DNA from: Lamellibrachia columna
Lineage: Eukaryota > Annelida > Polychaeta > Sabellida > Siboglinidae
Direction: 5' to 3'
DNA: 64,000 nucleotides
Assembly (NCBI GenBank): GCA_963662155.1
Contig: OY759268.1
Span: 10,297,435 to 10,361,434 of the forward strand
Shown: positions 35,406 through 47,616 of the stretch, piece by piece
How positions within the stretch are numbered: position 1 is the stretch's first letter
Layout of the letters: each line of letters begins with the position of its first letter
Position numbers and translations under genes: made by a program
Notes under the pieces: generated by a model
What the model saw: the letters and a program-made list of their open reading frames with translations, nothing else
What the model was told of the DNA's origin: nothing
Databases searched by the model: none

Positions 35406-38400
35406 CCTTGTCACCTTGTCACATTGTGCCGTCGAGTCGTGTCCGACCCCTGGCGACAGCCGCGGTAGCTCCTCTCCATTCCACTCGCTCTCTGGCGTCC
35501 CGTTTCATAATGTTAATAGAGGGGCCCTTTACGTCTTTGATAGTGTCTAGCCATTTTGTTCTTGGTCTCCCTCGCCTTCTTTTCCCTCTCATTCCCCCAA
35601 GCATCACATCATTCTCCATTCCACGTTCTTTTCTCACCACAAACTAGCTTAATGCCGCCTTTATCACTCTTGATTCCAGTGTCCATTTTGGTTTGACGTT
35701 TTCGAGCGCCCATACGTTTGTTTTTCTCTCCATCCATGACACTCTCATCACTCGTCTCCAGCAACACAGCTCAAATGCGTCAATTGTCTTCCTCTCGGTT
35801 TTTCTCATCGTCCAAGTCTCCGCTCCATACAATACAATTGGGAATACCAAGGCCTTCACCAGTTTCACTTTAGTCTGAAGCGTAATCCCTCTGTCTTTCC
35901 ATACTGTTGTTAATCCTCCCATTGCGGCTTTGCCCATTGCAATTATTCTGCGTATCTCTTTGTCGCATAGTCCATCTTTGGTGATCAATGCTCCTAGAAA
36001 TACAAATTTCGTTACCACCTCCACGGTTTTTCCGTCCACTGCCACCTCTCCAATATCTCCAGTAGTCATGACCTTCGTCTTTAAAACATTCAGATATAGT
36101 CCTGCTTTCTCGCTTGTTTTCCTTACTCTTTCCATGATTTCTGTCAGGTCCTCCTTTGTTCCTGCGATTAGAGTTGTGTAGTCTGCGTATCTCAGATTCG
36201 TTATCACCCTTCCTCCTATGCCGACCCCGCCCTCCCATTTGTCCAATACATCTCTCATTATATTCTCTGCGTATATGTTGAATAGCAAAGGAGACAGGAT
36301 GCAGCCCTGTCTCACACCTTTCCCGATATCGAACTGTTCCGTCTCTCCGAACTCTGTTCTGACTGTCGCTTTCTGGTTTGCATACAGGTTTCTCAGTAGC
36401 ACTACTAAATGTATAGGTACCCCCATGTCCTTCAGGATGATCCACATTCTCTCATGGTCTACACAGTCGAAAGCCTTCTTGTAGTCTATGAAGCACATAT
36501 ACAGGTCTCGCTGATGTTCTCTGGCTCTTTCCATCATCCATCTCAGATTTGCAATGTGGTCCCTCGTTCCTCTTCCTCTTCTGAAACCAGCTTGCTCGAT
36601 CGGAAGTTCTGGTATCAGTAACACCTCCAACCTTTTTTGTAGTACTTTCAAGAGTACCTTGCTTGCGTGCGAGATCAAGGCAATTGTGCGATAAATTCCA
36701 CATTCCTTCTTGTCTCCTTTCTTGTAGATCGGGACATACACTGATTTTTTCCAATCTGATGGCCATTCCTTCTTCTTCCATACACAGTTGCACATGTTGG
36801 TCAAGACTTTTACTGCTTCCTCTCCTCTTGCTTTTAGTAGTTATATCGGGATGTCATCACTTCCAGCTGCTTTCCTATTTGATATGTGTCGTAGTGCGTC
36901 CTTTATCTCTGACTCCAACACTTCTGGTTCGTCCTCATATACAGTCTCAATGAAGGTGTCATTTACGTTAGGATCTCTTCTGTATAGTCCTTCCGTATAC
37001 TGCTGCCATCTTTCTTTTACCTCTTTGTCTTCTGTGACTACCTCTCCAGGGCTCGATTTTATGGCTCCACATCTTGCATTGAGGGACCCTGTGATGTGTC
37101 TAATTTCCTTGAAGAGATCTCTTGTTCTCCCCATCCTGTTACTTTCTTCTATTTGTCTGCATTTCTCTTGTATGCTCATTTCTTTGTCCTTCCTTGCTCT
37201 CCTCTGGAAAGCCGCATTCAATATTCTATATTTTTCATCGTCTCCTTTATTTCTCGCTTTTCTTCGTTCATCTGCGATTTTCATTGCTTCATCGGACAGC
37301 CATTTTTGTGACTTTCTCCCTCTTGGCTTTTGGGACCTTTTTGTCTGCTGTATCTTTTACTATTTCTTTAATGTAATTCCATAGTTCGTCAGGTTCTCTG
37401 TCCACCAGTTGAAGTCCACTGAACCTGTGCTTTACTTCCACAGTATACTCATCTCCGATGTTTTCCACATCATATTTCGTCGGCTATTTTGTCCTTTTAA
37501 TCCGTTTGAGTTTGATCTTGACGTCTGCTATGAGCAAGTTATGGTCGGTCCCGCAGTCGGCTCCAGGCAGAGTTGTTACCCTCCTTACCGAACTTCTCCA
37601 TCTCGTTGTACACATTATGTAATCAATTTGATTCCTGGTGACTTTATCCGGCGATCTCCAAGTATACAGCCTCCTTGCATGTAACTTGAAAAACGTGTTC
37701 ATGATCACAAAGCCATTCAGGTTGCAGAATTCCACAAGCCGATCTCCTCGTTCATTTCGTTCTCCTAATCCGAATCTCCCGGTTGTGCCGGTTGTCTCTT
37801 CGTCACCTACTTTAGCATTCCAATCCCCAATCACGTGCAGCACATCCCCTTTTGGTGTTTCATCCACCACTTTCTTCACCATCTCATATAAGTGTTCTAT
37901 CGCTTCATCTTCTGCCATTGATGTTGGCGCATATATTTGGATCACAGTCATATTTACTGGTTTGCATTGTAATCTTATCGTTATTACCCTGTCACTGATC
38001 GTGTTGAAGCCCAGTACACATCGCTTCAGTTCGACCGTGCAAATGAAAGCTACCCCATTCCGCCTCCGAGTATCTTGTCCACAGTAGTAAACCTCGTAGT
38101 CATCCGTTTTGAAGTGTCCCATCCCCGTCCACTTCATTTCGCTCACCCCCATCATATGTACACCAGTCCTTTCCATCTCTCTTTTCACAATGTCTAGTTT
38201 TCCCTGGTTCATGCTCCTCATCTTCCAGGTCCCAATTCTCATCACTTCTCTCATATTTATATGGCTAACCACTGTTCTTTCCGTTGTAGCGTCATCGGCC
38301 AATGTCCCTCCTTGCGGTTTTAGCACACCGGCTTCATTTTTGCTGCATGTACTTGCAGCAGTAGTTCGCCCTTCCCCAGTATCTAAATTAGAGCCTTCCA

Positions 38401-39150
38401 TCCTGGGGGTCTCATTTTCCAGCCCTATATCGATTTCTCCTTTCTTTGCTACCATGGTTGTTGTCTTGGGATGTTGTACTAGAGTGGTTTCCCGTTGCCT
38501 TCTCTAGCGCAGTGTCCAAGCCATGTATGGGGTTTCCACAATGCCATAGACTATGCGTGAGACTAGAGTATACATAAGTCTACCTTTGGCTCATCCACTA
38601 ATCGTACCGCTGTTGCTCAGTACGATAGACTCTATTTCCTTCCGTTGCTATAGGAAGTTTGTGGCTGGTCGGGGACTGCTATGCGCGCCTTCAGTTCCGT
38701 CCTTTACCGTCTACCACTGGCATTGCTCCTCGCCTTGCTGTCATTTTCGACAGATCCGCCTAGTAGTCTTCAGGCACAAAAGGGAAAGCGTCCCTTACTG
38801 ACTGGTAGTCCCCAGTCAGCTCCCCGTGCGTTGTTTAGCCGGCCAGTCGAGGTCGTTTACCAGGGTTTACCCGCCATTGTGATCACATGACTTCTACGAG
38901 GTAAACGCACGAGTTGGGCGCTGCAAGTGGACCGAAGTTCCTGAGCCGTCCTGTTGGGACGCGACTGCCCAGGCCACATCGGGTCTACCACTAGACAGCA
39001 CCCCAAAACCCCGTGCCTCCATGAGTGTATTAACCAAATTCTTGCACGTACCCACGACGACCAACGTTCCCTCCTCTGCATTGTTCGTTCTCATATGCGC
39101 AAGACCATCCTCTCTCGTTCCACCACCCATGACCTGTATAATCCTTTCTT
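35406..39150 (-). mobile_element. RTE-like LINE inserted in repeat R
   Basis: Endonuclease plus reverse transcriptase element on the minus strand. Coding relics span 38455-35419. The 3' end carries TGTGCCGTCGAGTCGTGTCC-like sequence and two CCTTGTCA units (about 35405-35425). The GC-rich block 38460-39150 is probably its 5' region, though I cannot fix the 5' end. Confidence 0.8.
35419..38455 (-). pseudogene. RTE-like endonuclease-reverse transcriptase, inactivated
   Basis: The endonuclease (38455-37484) shows RIGTWKMRSMNQGKLD, the catalytic Glu region SEMKWTGMG, QIYAPT, VIGDWNAKVGDEE, NQIDYIMC and CGTDHNLLIADVK. A TAG then breaks the frame at 37484. The linker and RT N-terminus follow (37480-36841), then the RT (36804-35644) with YRTIALISHASKVLLKVLQK, QAGFRRGRGTRDHI, FIDYKKAFDCVDHERMW and GVRQGCILSPLLFNIYAE. 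The catalytic box reads LRYADYTTLIAG, with Tyr in place of the second Asp, so polymerase activity should be lost. After a frameshift near 35650 the C-terminal tail GKRRRGRPRTKWLDTIKD ends near 35419. Confidence 0.85.
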
Positions 39151-39159
39151 CTACAACCT

Positions 39160-39174
39160 ATATTTTTTCCCTGG

Positions 39175-39205
<31 letters not shown>

Positions 39206-39366
39206 ATTATTATTGATTATCCATCATTACTGAATAAGTAAAATTGTTAACCGACTGGAAATTGTCAATATCTAAATTTTTCCCTGGTATATATATATAT
39301 ATATATATATATATTTTCAATATCTAATTTTTTCCCTGGTATATATATATATCTACATTTTTCCCT

Positions 39367-39462
<96 letters not shown>

Positions 39463-39540
39463 AGGGAAAAATTTATATATTGAAAATTTCCAGTCGGTTA
39501 ACAATTTTACTTATTCAGTAATGATGGATAATCAATAATC
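39160..39540. repeat. AT-microsatellite hairpin with 80-bp inverted arms
   Basis: Left arm 39209-39290 and right arm 39458-39539 are inverted copies with two or three mismatches. Each reads ATTATTGATTATCCATCATT, then AACCGACTGGAAATT, then TTTTTCCCTGGTATATA on its own strand. Between them, TTTTTCCCTGG followed by (TA)n is repeated (39281, 39327, 39358), with a further copy outside at 39166. The structure could fold into a long cruciform. It lies between the RTE-like LINE and the resumption of repeat R. Confidence 0.85.
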
Positions 39541-39564
39541 TATATGCGCATTTGAACAGCGATT

Positions 39565-39960
39565 CATATTCATAGAGTCATATTATATGGTCCCTGTTCG
39601 TGATACCTTTTCATTGTGCTCATGTCGAGTTGTCCGGAGTTGCACAGCCGAAAAGGAAGCCACTGCAACTGCGCATGTCAAGCAACCTTGTCAAGTGTTC
39701 GTAGGGAAATTACAATGGTAAAGGCAACGCCCCAAAAATCATGTACAACTGCTGGGTTCACTAAGCGTTCGGTGGACGTATGATTTAAAGCACAATGGTA
39801 GAGCCCGAACACACGAACAGTTACTAATAATTTTCCGTACGATCGTTAAGATTTTCGTAATTTTACGTCAAACATTCACGTGCCCGGCGAAATGTGTATT
39901 TGCTTTACTGCACGAAGCATCATTGCGGGCCCCGGGCACGCCTACTATATTGCAGCCCTA
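39565..39960. repeat. Dispersed repeat R, copy 2, right part
   Basis: Continues copy 2 from AGAGTCATATTATATGGTCC and follows copy 1 to about TTTACGTCAAACATTCACGTG. The split shows that the LINE and hairpin inserted into a pre-existing R copy. Confidence 0.7.
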
Positions 39961-40202
39961 CACAAGGGATGATACGAGAGAACACACATACTGAATCACA
40001 AACTACCACTATATTATAGATTAGCCGAATTACCCGGCGTTGCGCGGAATTAAAGGCAGCCAATACGAGATCTGTGATTCCTTGCACTGCCAAGTGAAAT
40101 TTCGGTAGGGCCATGCCGTGGCAATGACAACTTCGTGCCTTACAATTCATAATCATGTATAACTGCCCGTGTCACGAAGCGTTCAAGAATAAAAACAACT
40201 CA

Positions 40203-40275
40203 AAGTTGCCATTCAAAGGAACTCCAAATGGCAAGTTGAAAAGGAAGACACTGGTTTATCGAGAGTCCAATTATT
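40203..40275 (-). mobile_element. Diverged CR1 3'UTR fragment
   Basis: AATGGCAAGTTGAAAAGGAA and GGTTTATCGAGAGTCCAA match the 3'UTR of the CR1 copies (for example 16441-16490) at about 80 percent. Only about 65 bases are recognisable. Confidence 0.6.
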
Positions 40276-40979
40276 TGTTTAATCCGTATGGTACTATGAT
40301 TATAATGTTATTCGTAAATTGTACTTTGAAACTCGTTGTTTATGAACGATATAAATGTTCACCCTCTCAACTATTAAACAATAAACGTGGCCAATTAGCA
40401 GTGCATTTGTAAAACTCCGAAGCAGTTTCAGTTTACCACTCCAAAAGACATAAAACATGTTCACCCCCCAAATGCCTTTAAATACATATGTAAGCCTGCC
40501 TTAATATTTGGACATGTTTCATTGCACTTGAAAGTCCAATGTAAACAAAGATCTAAATTAACATTGCCCGTGACAAAATACTTATATTATTCGGCATAAC
40601 TTAAACATGTAAGTTAATATTTAACTAATCAGGATCATCAGCAGACAGTTAACTAGTAACTATTTACTCTAACAATCGATTATGTATTCTCTTTTTTTCG
40701 TGGTTTTTAAGAAAGCGACAACAATATTGAACACACCAACAACTGAACAATATGTGCAAGTTGGCGAAATGCATCTGCTGAATTTGTCTTTGTTCAGAAC
40801 TGTTTGAATGCTATTATCTGAAAATGTTGCTTTAAAAAAGTTGTCCAACTGCTAGCATTTGTGCAGTCAGTAGAGACTGTGCAATCAATTTATATTAATC
40901 AGTGAAAACGGAGAATAATTATCACTAATAATTCAATACGTGTCTGAATCAAATCACATTTACAAATATTGCTCGTCCT

Positions 40980-41180
40980 TTATGAGCGTTGTCAATGTTC
41001 ACCTTTTAAATTGTTATATCACATAATTCGCAGCAATCGCAAAAAAAACACGCATATCGTTGCTAACACCTGTGCATACTGCTGTTCTGAGTTATGTAAT
41101 ATGTACGTCAAACGTCCACATATATTCTTTTGTAATATCCCCACCCCCGGGGAATCTGGGAAATATTATTTATTTCATGT
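40980..41180. repeat. Dispersed repeat R, partial copy 3
   Basis: Matches the 3' portion of copy 1 (CTGCTGTTCTGAGTTATGTAA, TGTACGTCAAAC, CCCGGGGAAT-like). The 0.5 kb to its left holds no other recognised feature. Confidence 0.55.
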
Positions 41181-41398
41181 ACGAAACACCACTATGGACT
41201 AACAATCAATATCGGAATGCCTAAACAAAACATCATACCAATACATAAGACAAGACCCTGACAGAGATACGAGTGATCAGACATATATAGACATAATATA
41301 ATTGATATAATATAAGTGCGTGTACTTGTTTGGCAAAAATTATTGGATGGCATCAATCATAACGAATGTAATTTTCGTAAAGAGATATTCTAGAAGAA

Positions 41399-42042
41399 TA
41401 AGATGGAATTCAACCAGTCGTTGCACCTAGTCGCACGGAAAGCGAGTCGAGTAAGTATTTTGCTTTAGCTGCATGTTCTCTTGTGATCTGTACAATTCGT
41501 GTACATTTTTCTCCTAATGTCTACACACCATGGATGGAAGCGCAACACCATATATTGCGTTGGCCTTACTATGCCTTTGGAGATGAAATCTACTTGTTGG
41601 TGATCGCATGCCATTAAACGAATATGTAATGGTAAACTAATTAAACTAATTAAATTAATGGAAACTAAGAATAACTATTAGATCACGCAAATAATCTAAA
41701 ATTAGCTCTAGAAATCGCACAAGGGGAACTTAAATAATGTTTCAAGTTGTCATCCATGCCAGGGTTTTTACGTGAACTTTACATATTACAACCAGACTGG
41801 ATGACACTTTCCTTTGTGATGTTTTTCCGAGTAGTTAGCTATTTTGTAAAATACATCAATCTAAAATTCACATAGCTACATAGCAAAATGTGTTAACGCT
41901 GTTCTAAATGCTGTGCACTTTTCTAGTCCTTGTGGCAGATTTCGACATAATACATAAGACTGACTAGCTGCTAACCAGCCTTCATTATGGTATATAATAA
42001 TACATTTAATATGACAAATGATTCAAGTGTGACGCCGCAACA
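41399..42042 (+). pseudogene. Inverted GPCR relic: first exon, intron and N-terminal codons only
   Basis: This is the only GPCR copy on the plus strand. Exon 1 ends GGAAAGCGAGTCGA (41450), followed by GTAAGTATTTTGC, matching the donors of the minus-strand copies. About 490 bp later the acceptor CTAGTCCTTGTGGCAG (AG at 41937-41938) precedes a 5'UTR (GACTGACTAGCTGCTAACCA) and an ATG at 41987. The first codons read NTFNMTNDSSVTPQ, nearly identical to GPCR 1. Homology stops near 42042, and no transmembrane segment follows. It shows that both splice sites and the leader are part of the ancestral gene, and that one copy was inverted and truncated. Confidence 0.75.
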
Positions 42043-43345
42043 TATATACAGAACTGTGTCGGTTGTGGCTATTTTTATAAGGAATAACTGGTTTGTTAGA
42101 ATCGAACTGTTGGACAGTGGATCTACAATTTGTTTCTAACGATCAATTCCGGATAAACAGAACACTGAATTTCAGTCACATCCGATTTGTGAAATGTTTT
42201 CTTTCTTAGTTAGGTCACTTGGTGAAATTGAGTATATTAGGAGAATGTGTTAGTGTTGTTTAATATTAGTTTTTATTTGTACGTCATAGGAAAGAGTACA
42301 AACTGTAAAATGCCAACTTAGGGCATTTTTCGTTGTAATTCCACATGTATTCGCATTACGTAAAAAACGTTGATTAATTACATGCAATACCGACATTTGG
42401 AAAAGGTGTTGTCTTAATTATGTATACATGTTGATATGTTGTGTATCTTGCATATACGCATTTGTATTTTATGAATACAATAATGCAGTCGTGCTGTCTT
42501 AATGTCAATGAGTGTTTCTAATGTTGTGTTGGCTGACTCATATTAAGATAGTGTTGCATGCAACAACTTCTATTGACGCATAACGATCAGCACATTATAT
42601 GTGTAGAAAACATAACAACATTTCGTCCACCTGTTTCAATTTGTTCATTCTCATTAGCTGCCAACAGTACAAATCCAACTGTTTACAACTGAAACTGCTT
42701 ATAATTTAGGAGATGCTTAACTCTTTTTTATTTTGATGCGCAGTCGAGCTTGTTTCTCCAGAGGATTTTAGCGTAATATAAGTGTTTTATATTGTATAAT
42801 TGTATTGTGTTTATTGTCGAGCAAATGCAAACCAAAACAGTTACAGTGTGTATTGTAGTATTTTTTTTTATTGCTAGAGTCTGAAAATACGAATTGATTA
42901 ATAATGCCACCTTCTTATTTATATTTCTAATCAAACATTTCGCATTCTACAAAATGTGTTATGTAGACAGGAACAGCGTGCAACCAACGTTCTCTCTAAA
43001 TCAACGTCATTTATATGTAAATATGTTAAATAATAGTATGCGGGCTAGCAAGATGTTGCGTTTTGTTTGTTGTGGAATTTAATCAACTGTTCATCTATAA
43101 ATATTTGTTTGTAATATATGTGACATTGTTCAAATATGTGCATACGCGATGAGTGCTAAGCATTTGAATCGTACGGTTCTTTCAAAGTGGTATTGTCAAA
43201 CATTCGAGCAAAAATTTCAACGTAACGTATAAATACATAAATAATAAAAAACATAAATCCGCTCCATTGTCTTCATTCAGGCATTTCGAAGCAAAAATAT
43301 TCACACATTTTAGGCACTCCGCCTTCTTGACATGTTGCGTCTTAT
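42043..43345. other. Intergenic AT-rich DNA
   Basis: No repeat family or exon recognised after the GPCR relic ends. Confidence 0.4.
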
Positions 43346-43420
43346 ATACAAATATACATTGATATGGCTGATACAAATATACATTGATATGGCTGATACA
43401 AATATACATTGATATGGCTG
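43346..43420. repeat. 25-bp tandem repeat, three copies
   Basis: Three nearly identical units of 25 bp (ATACAAATATACATTGATAT followed by GGCTG). Confidence 0.95.
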
Positions 43421-43489
43421 AACATTTAAATTAGTCATGTTTTAGTTATTACTTATAATCTACTTAGAAGTGTTTTAACGCATATGTTA

Positions 43490-43720
43490 GGGTATCTGTG
43501 TAAGGAAATGTGTAACCTACACTCCGTTTTCCAGAGCACGACTGTCTTGGCTACTTCGTCATAGTGCAACACATGACGTAACAGACGAAGACGCCGTTGT
43601 CTCACGATGGAGTTGATCGGTGGTAGGGAGCCGTACAATCCTTGGTTGGTCATGAGATTGCGCAATGACACGTTAAGCTTTTTTTCGTACCATTCTTCCG
43701 TGGATGTCATCCAGTGCATA
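43490..43720 (-). mobile_element. LINE ORF2 C-terminal fragment
   Basis: The minus-strand frame reads LNVSLRNLMTNQGLYGSLPP, INSIVRQRRLRLLRHVLHYD and VAKTVVLWKTE. This is the C-terminal motif (vTNqeLYg.LP..s..vr.RrlrlaGHv) of RTE/Jockey-type LINE ORF2. Cut on both sides. Confidence 0.7.
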
Positions 43721-44798
43721 TATAATTATGTGTATGTCACTGATCGGAGATCGTGTGAGGTTGTATATAATTAACTTGTTTCCTTTAGTCACCTACCGAT
43801 TGAATTGGTGGCGAGAAAGAGACGTTCTAATGGCGCAGAATAGCGACATATGGCTAATCTAGAGATAATAAATTTATTACTTTCCAACTGATTAACAGAT
43901 CAACGAAATTTTATCATATCTGGTATCGTTGCAAAAACTAGTTGTCTACTTATATTGTTTGCCATTGTTTTATAATTAATTAAGGTGAATAACGAATAAT
44001 CTCAGATAGAGTCGAGGTTGTGGTTTTGTGTTGGTGACAACATAGGGCCAGGTAAACATATTTACTTTCACACCTTCGAATAATAGAGGGAGCTAAAAGA
44101 ATGTGTAAAGTGTTTTTTTTTATAAAGCTGGTAGTATATGCATTTCCATGTATGACATCGTGATGTGTATATTGTTTAGATTCCTATGACCTACATTTTG
44201 TGTAGGGTATCATGTAATTTTAATTGTTTATACTAGGGTGTTTAATTCAAACACTGCATAACTATGCACAAGTGAACTTGTTATTTGTATAGGCAACCAA
44301 GCCTTTCTGTGACTTTCGGGCTCTTGTGTGCACTAACATGTTTGGTTAATCAGTTGTGAGACGACGGCTGCGATTGGTGATAGTGGAAGTATAAAATAGT
44401 TACGGGCGTTGAAACAGCAGAAGATCTCCAGCCATGTGACAATCTGGTTGCAAATATCATCTAAGAACGTACGGGGTTCCTTTCGGAATAACTCTACTCG
44501 TACAGCGGTTAGCGGATGTTGGATGATCCGACGCACCGGCGGCACAGAGTCGCTGAGCCATAGACGCTAACTTCCGCCGCCGCCCACCCTCGCTACCAAC
44601 TTGCCGCCGACTGCCGCCGACAGTCGCACTGGCAGCTTCCACGCAAGAAAGCAATCGCTGAGAACGCCGTACGCGAGACAGCAAGTCAACGCTCGACACG
44701 CGTAATGGAACAATTTCATATCGCCGAAGGAAATGCATGCATATACTCTCATAGCATGCTGGGTAATACAGTGTTAAGTTTCTTCTGTAATGCTTAAC
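43721..44798. other. Intergenic, with a CpG-rich patch at 44450-44710
   Basis: The patch (CTTCCGCCGCCGCCCACC, GCCGCCGACTGCCGCCGA and CGTACGCGAGAC) is strongly CG-rich against an AT-rich background. It could be a CpG-island-like promoter, an exon or a mobile-element terminus; no frame is recognisable. Confidence 0.4.
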
Positions 44799-47616
44799 AT
44801 TACGAATTAAACATTATGGTAGAAGATATTGACCCTCACATAATTGGTATAACTGAATCATGGGCCAACATATATATAACATATGCTGAATTAGGACTGA
44901 CAGGATACGTAATGTTTAGGAAAGATCGAATAGGAAGAAGGGGCGGGGGATTTATTTTATATGTTAAAGAATCTATTCAGGCTTATGAAATAAAACTACA
45001 AAGGGAAGCATATTGCGATGAAGCTGTTTGGAGCAAAATTGTTTCAGGAAATTAAAAATTAACAATTGGATTTGTTTACCGAAGTCCAAACATAAACGAA
45101 GAGGACAACACAAAAATAAAAAACCGCTATAAAGGAAGTTAGTAAAGGGGAATGTATCATAATGGGAGATTTTAACCATGGACACATAAAATGGAATCCT
45201 CTAGAGAGCACAGGGATTGAGGATCAACAATTTCTATTTTTAATCCAGGATAGCTTTCTTACTCAGCACGTGCTAGAACCAACCAGGGTAGAAAATGTAT
45301 TAGATATAGTGTTGTCATCACAAAAAGAATTAGTGGACAATGTAAAAATATTTGAACCATTGGGTAACAGTGACCATAATCAAATACATTTTGACATCAA
45401 TGTAATTCAGAAAGTAAAAATAAGAAAACGTACCAGAGAAACTTCCACAAAGGTAACTACAAAGATATGAGAAAATACTTAGCAAAGCTAGATTGGAAAA
45501 ACATTCTGATGAATAAGACCGCAATTGAATGTTGGAATATTTTAAAATATGAAATTGAGAGTATCATCTATAAATTTGTTCCCTTCCAAAAACAAGGAAA
45601 ACGGTGTAGAAAGAAACACTTGTCAAAAGAGGCTATTAGACAAATAGTGTTTAAACAAACTATGTGGAGGGTTTATAGGCGTACCAGAAAGGAAGAAGAC
45701 TATGCAAATTACAAAGAGGCACTTAATGCATCTACAACTGAAATCAGACAATATAAAAGAAGCTATGAGCAAAAACTAGCATGTAACATAAAAAATGACA
45801 GCAAGAGTTTTTATGCATATGTCAGGAGTAAACAAAACGTACAAGACAAGGTTGGACCTCTAGAAGACAGTGCTGGAAATATAATATCACAGGGGTTTTT
45901 AATGGCGGAAGACCTAAATGGTTACTTCAGTTCAGTGTTTACCAAAGAAGATATTAGTTCATTACCAGTTGCTGATACTAAATTTCAGGAAGCTAAATCT
46001 GACTATTTAGGTCCGTTAGTTGTAATTCCAGAATTGGTAGCTAAGGAAATAAAGGCAATGAAGGTTAATAAATCACCGGGAGTGGATGAGATTCCTCCAA
46101 AATTACTAATGGAAACAGTGGAACAAATCAGCATACCACTTGCAAGAGTATTCAACTTGTCATTAAAAGAGGGAGTTGTTCCGTTTGAATGGAAAGAAGC
46201 AAACATCATACCATTATTTAAAAATGGTTCGAGAAATAAATCAGATAATTACAGACCAGTGAGTTTAACGTCTGTGATTTGTAAATTATTAGAAAGGTTA
46301 ATTAAAGACCATATGGTGGACTTCCTCGTTAAGCATAACTTATTAAATTCATCTCAACATGGATTCCTTAAAGCGAGGTCATGCTTAACAAATATGTTAT
46401 GTTTTTTGGAAGAAATCACTAAGTGGATAGACGTGGGATCGCCAGTAGATATTATCTACTTAGATTTTCAGAAAGCTTTTCACAAAGTGCCACATCAAAG
46501 ATTACTGCTTAAATTAAAAGTCCATTGTATCGGGGATATCATAACTGACTGGATAGAACAATGGCTGACTGACAGAAAACAACGAGTTGTAATAGATGGA
46601 GAAGTTTCAAATTGGAAATCGGTTTTGAGTGGTGTACCTCATGGATCAGTGTTAGGACCTATATTATTCTTAATATATATCAATGACTTGGACGACAGTA
46701 TAACAAGTAACATACTGAAATTTGCGGATGACACAAAACTGTTTAGAAAGGTTAATACTGATGGTGATAAACAACATTTACAAAACGATCTAGACAGATT
46801 AGTGAAATGGTCTGAGAAATGGCAGATGCTGTTCAATTTTGGGAAATGTAAATGCCTACATACAGGACATGGGAACTTGAATGTAAACTATAAAATGGGA
46901 GATACTGTTCTGGGTTCTACTGTAAAAGAAAATGACTTAGGAGTTACAATAAGCGCTGATATGAAAGTTTCAGAGCAGTGTGGGTAAAGGGTAATAAAAT
47001 GCTTGGATTGATTAGAAGAAACATAATATACAAGGGAAAACAGTTAATTATACCTCTTTATAAAGCAATGGTTAGACATCATTTAGAATACTGTATACAA
47101 ACATGGACACCATATCGTAAGAAGGATATATATACGCTTGAACGCATACAAAGGAGAGCAACTAAAATGATTCCAGAACAGAGATACCTTAGTTATGAAG
47201 AACGCCTGAAAGAATGTGGTTTAACAACTCTAGAGACAAGGAGGTTAAGAGGAGATCAGATTGAAGTTTTTAAGATATTGAATGGGTATGAAAATATTGA
47301 AAGAAATATGTTTTTTTCACTCAAGAAGGATAGCAGAACTAGAGGACATGAGGTAAACATAGTAAAGGATCAATGTAGATTGGACATCAGGAAGCACTCG
47401 TTCTCACAGAGGACAATAAATGAATGGAACAAATTGTCTACAGATTGTGTAACTGCTAGCAGCGTGAATATGTTTAAAAACAAGGTTGACACATATCTCA
47501 GGAGGGCGGGTTATAAGTAAATTAACATTGTTGGACTCTCGATAAGCCAATGGCTTCCTTGTCCATTTGCCATCTGGGCCTTTGGCTTGGATGGCAAATC
47601 TTGTTAAATCTTGTTA
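44799..47616 (+). mobile_element. CR1-type LINE copy D
   Basis: 5'-truncated CR1 starting at ACGAATTAAACATTATGG and ending in two AAATCTTGTT tail units (about 47590-47616). It is collinear with copy B over the whole ORF2. No clear target-site duplication was found. Confidence 0.9.
44816..47520 (+). pseudogene. CR1 ORF2 (endonuclease-reverse transcriptase), copy D
   Basis: The endonuclease N-terminus (44816-45055) ends at a TAA after KIVSGN, the same position and codon as in copy B. MGDFNHGHIKWN begins at 45162, and the SDH motif lies in LGNSDHNQIHFDI. A small insertion near 45400 shifts frame, then 45467-46987 is open for 506 residues with KSPGVDEIPPKLL, NYRPVSLTSVICKLLERLI, SQHGFLKARSCLTNML, VPHGSVLGPILFLIYIND (PQG changed to PHG) and the intact catalytic box KFADDTKLF. 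A deletion at about 46985 shifts frame again into the C-terminal 180 residues (46978-47520), which end LRRAGYK. Confidence 0.9.

Noticed and set aside
43346..43420. CRISPR-like direct repeats
   Set aside because: The 25-bp units are directly adjacent with no spacers, and the genome is eukaryotic. This is a small minisatellite.
44457..44752. Minus-strand ORFs across the CpG-rich patch
   Set aside because: Open because GC-rich DNA has few stops. The translation shows no domain.
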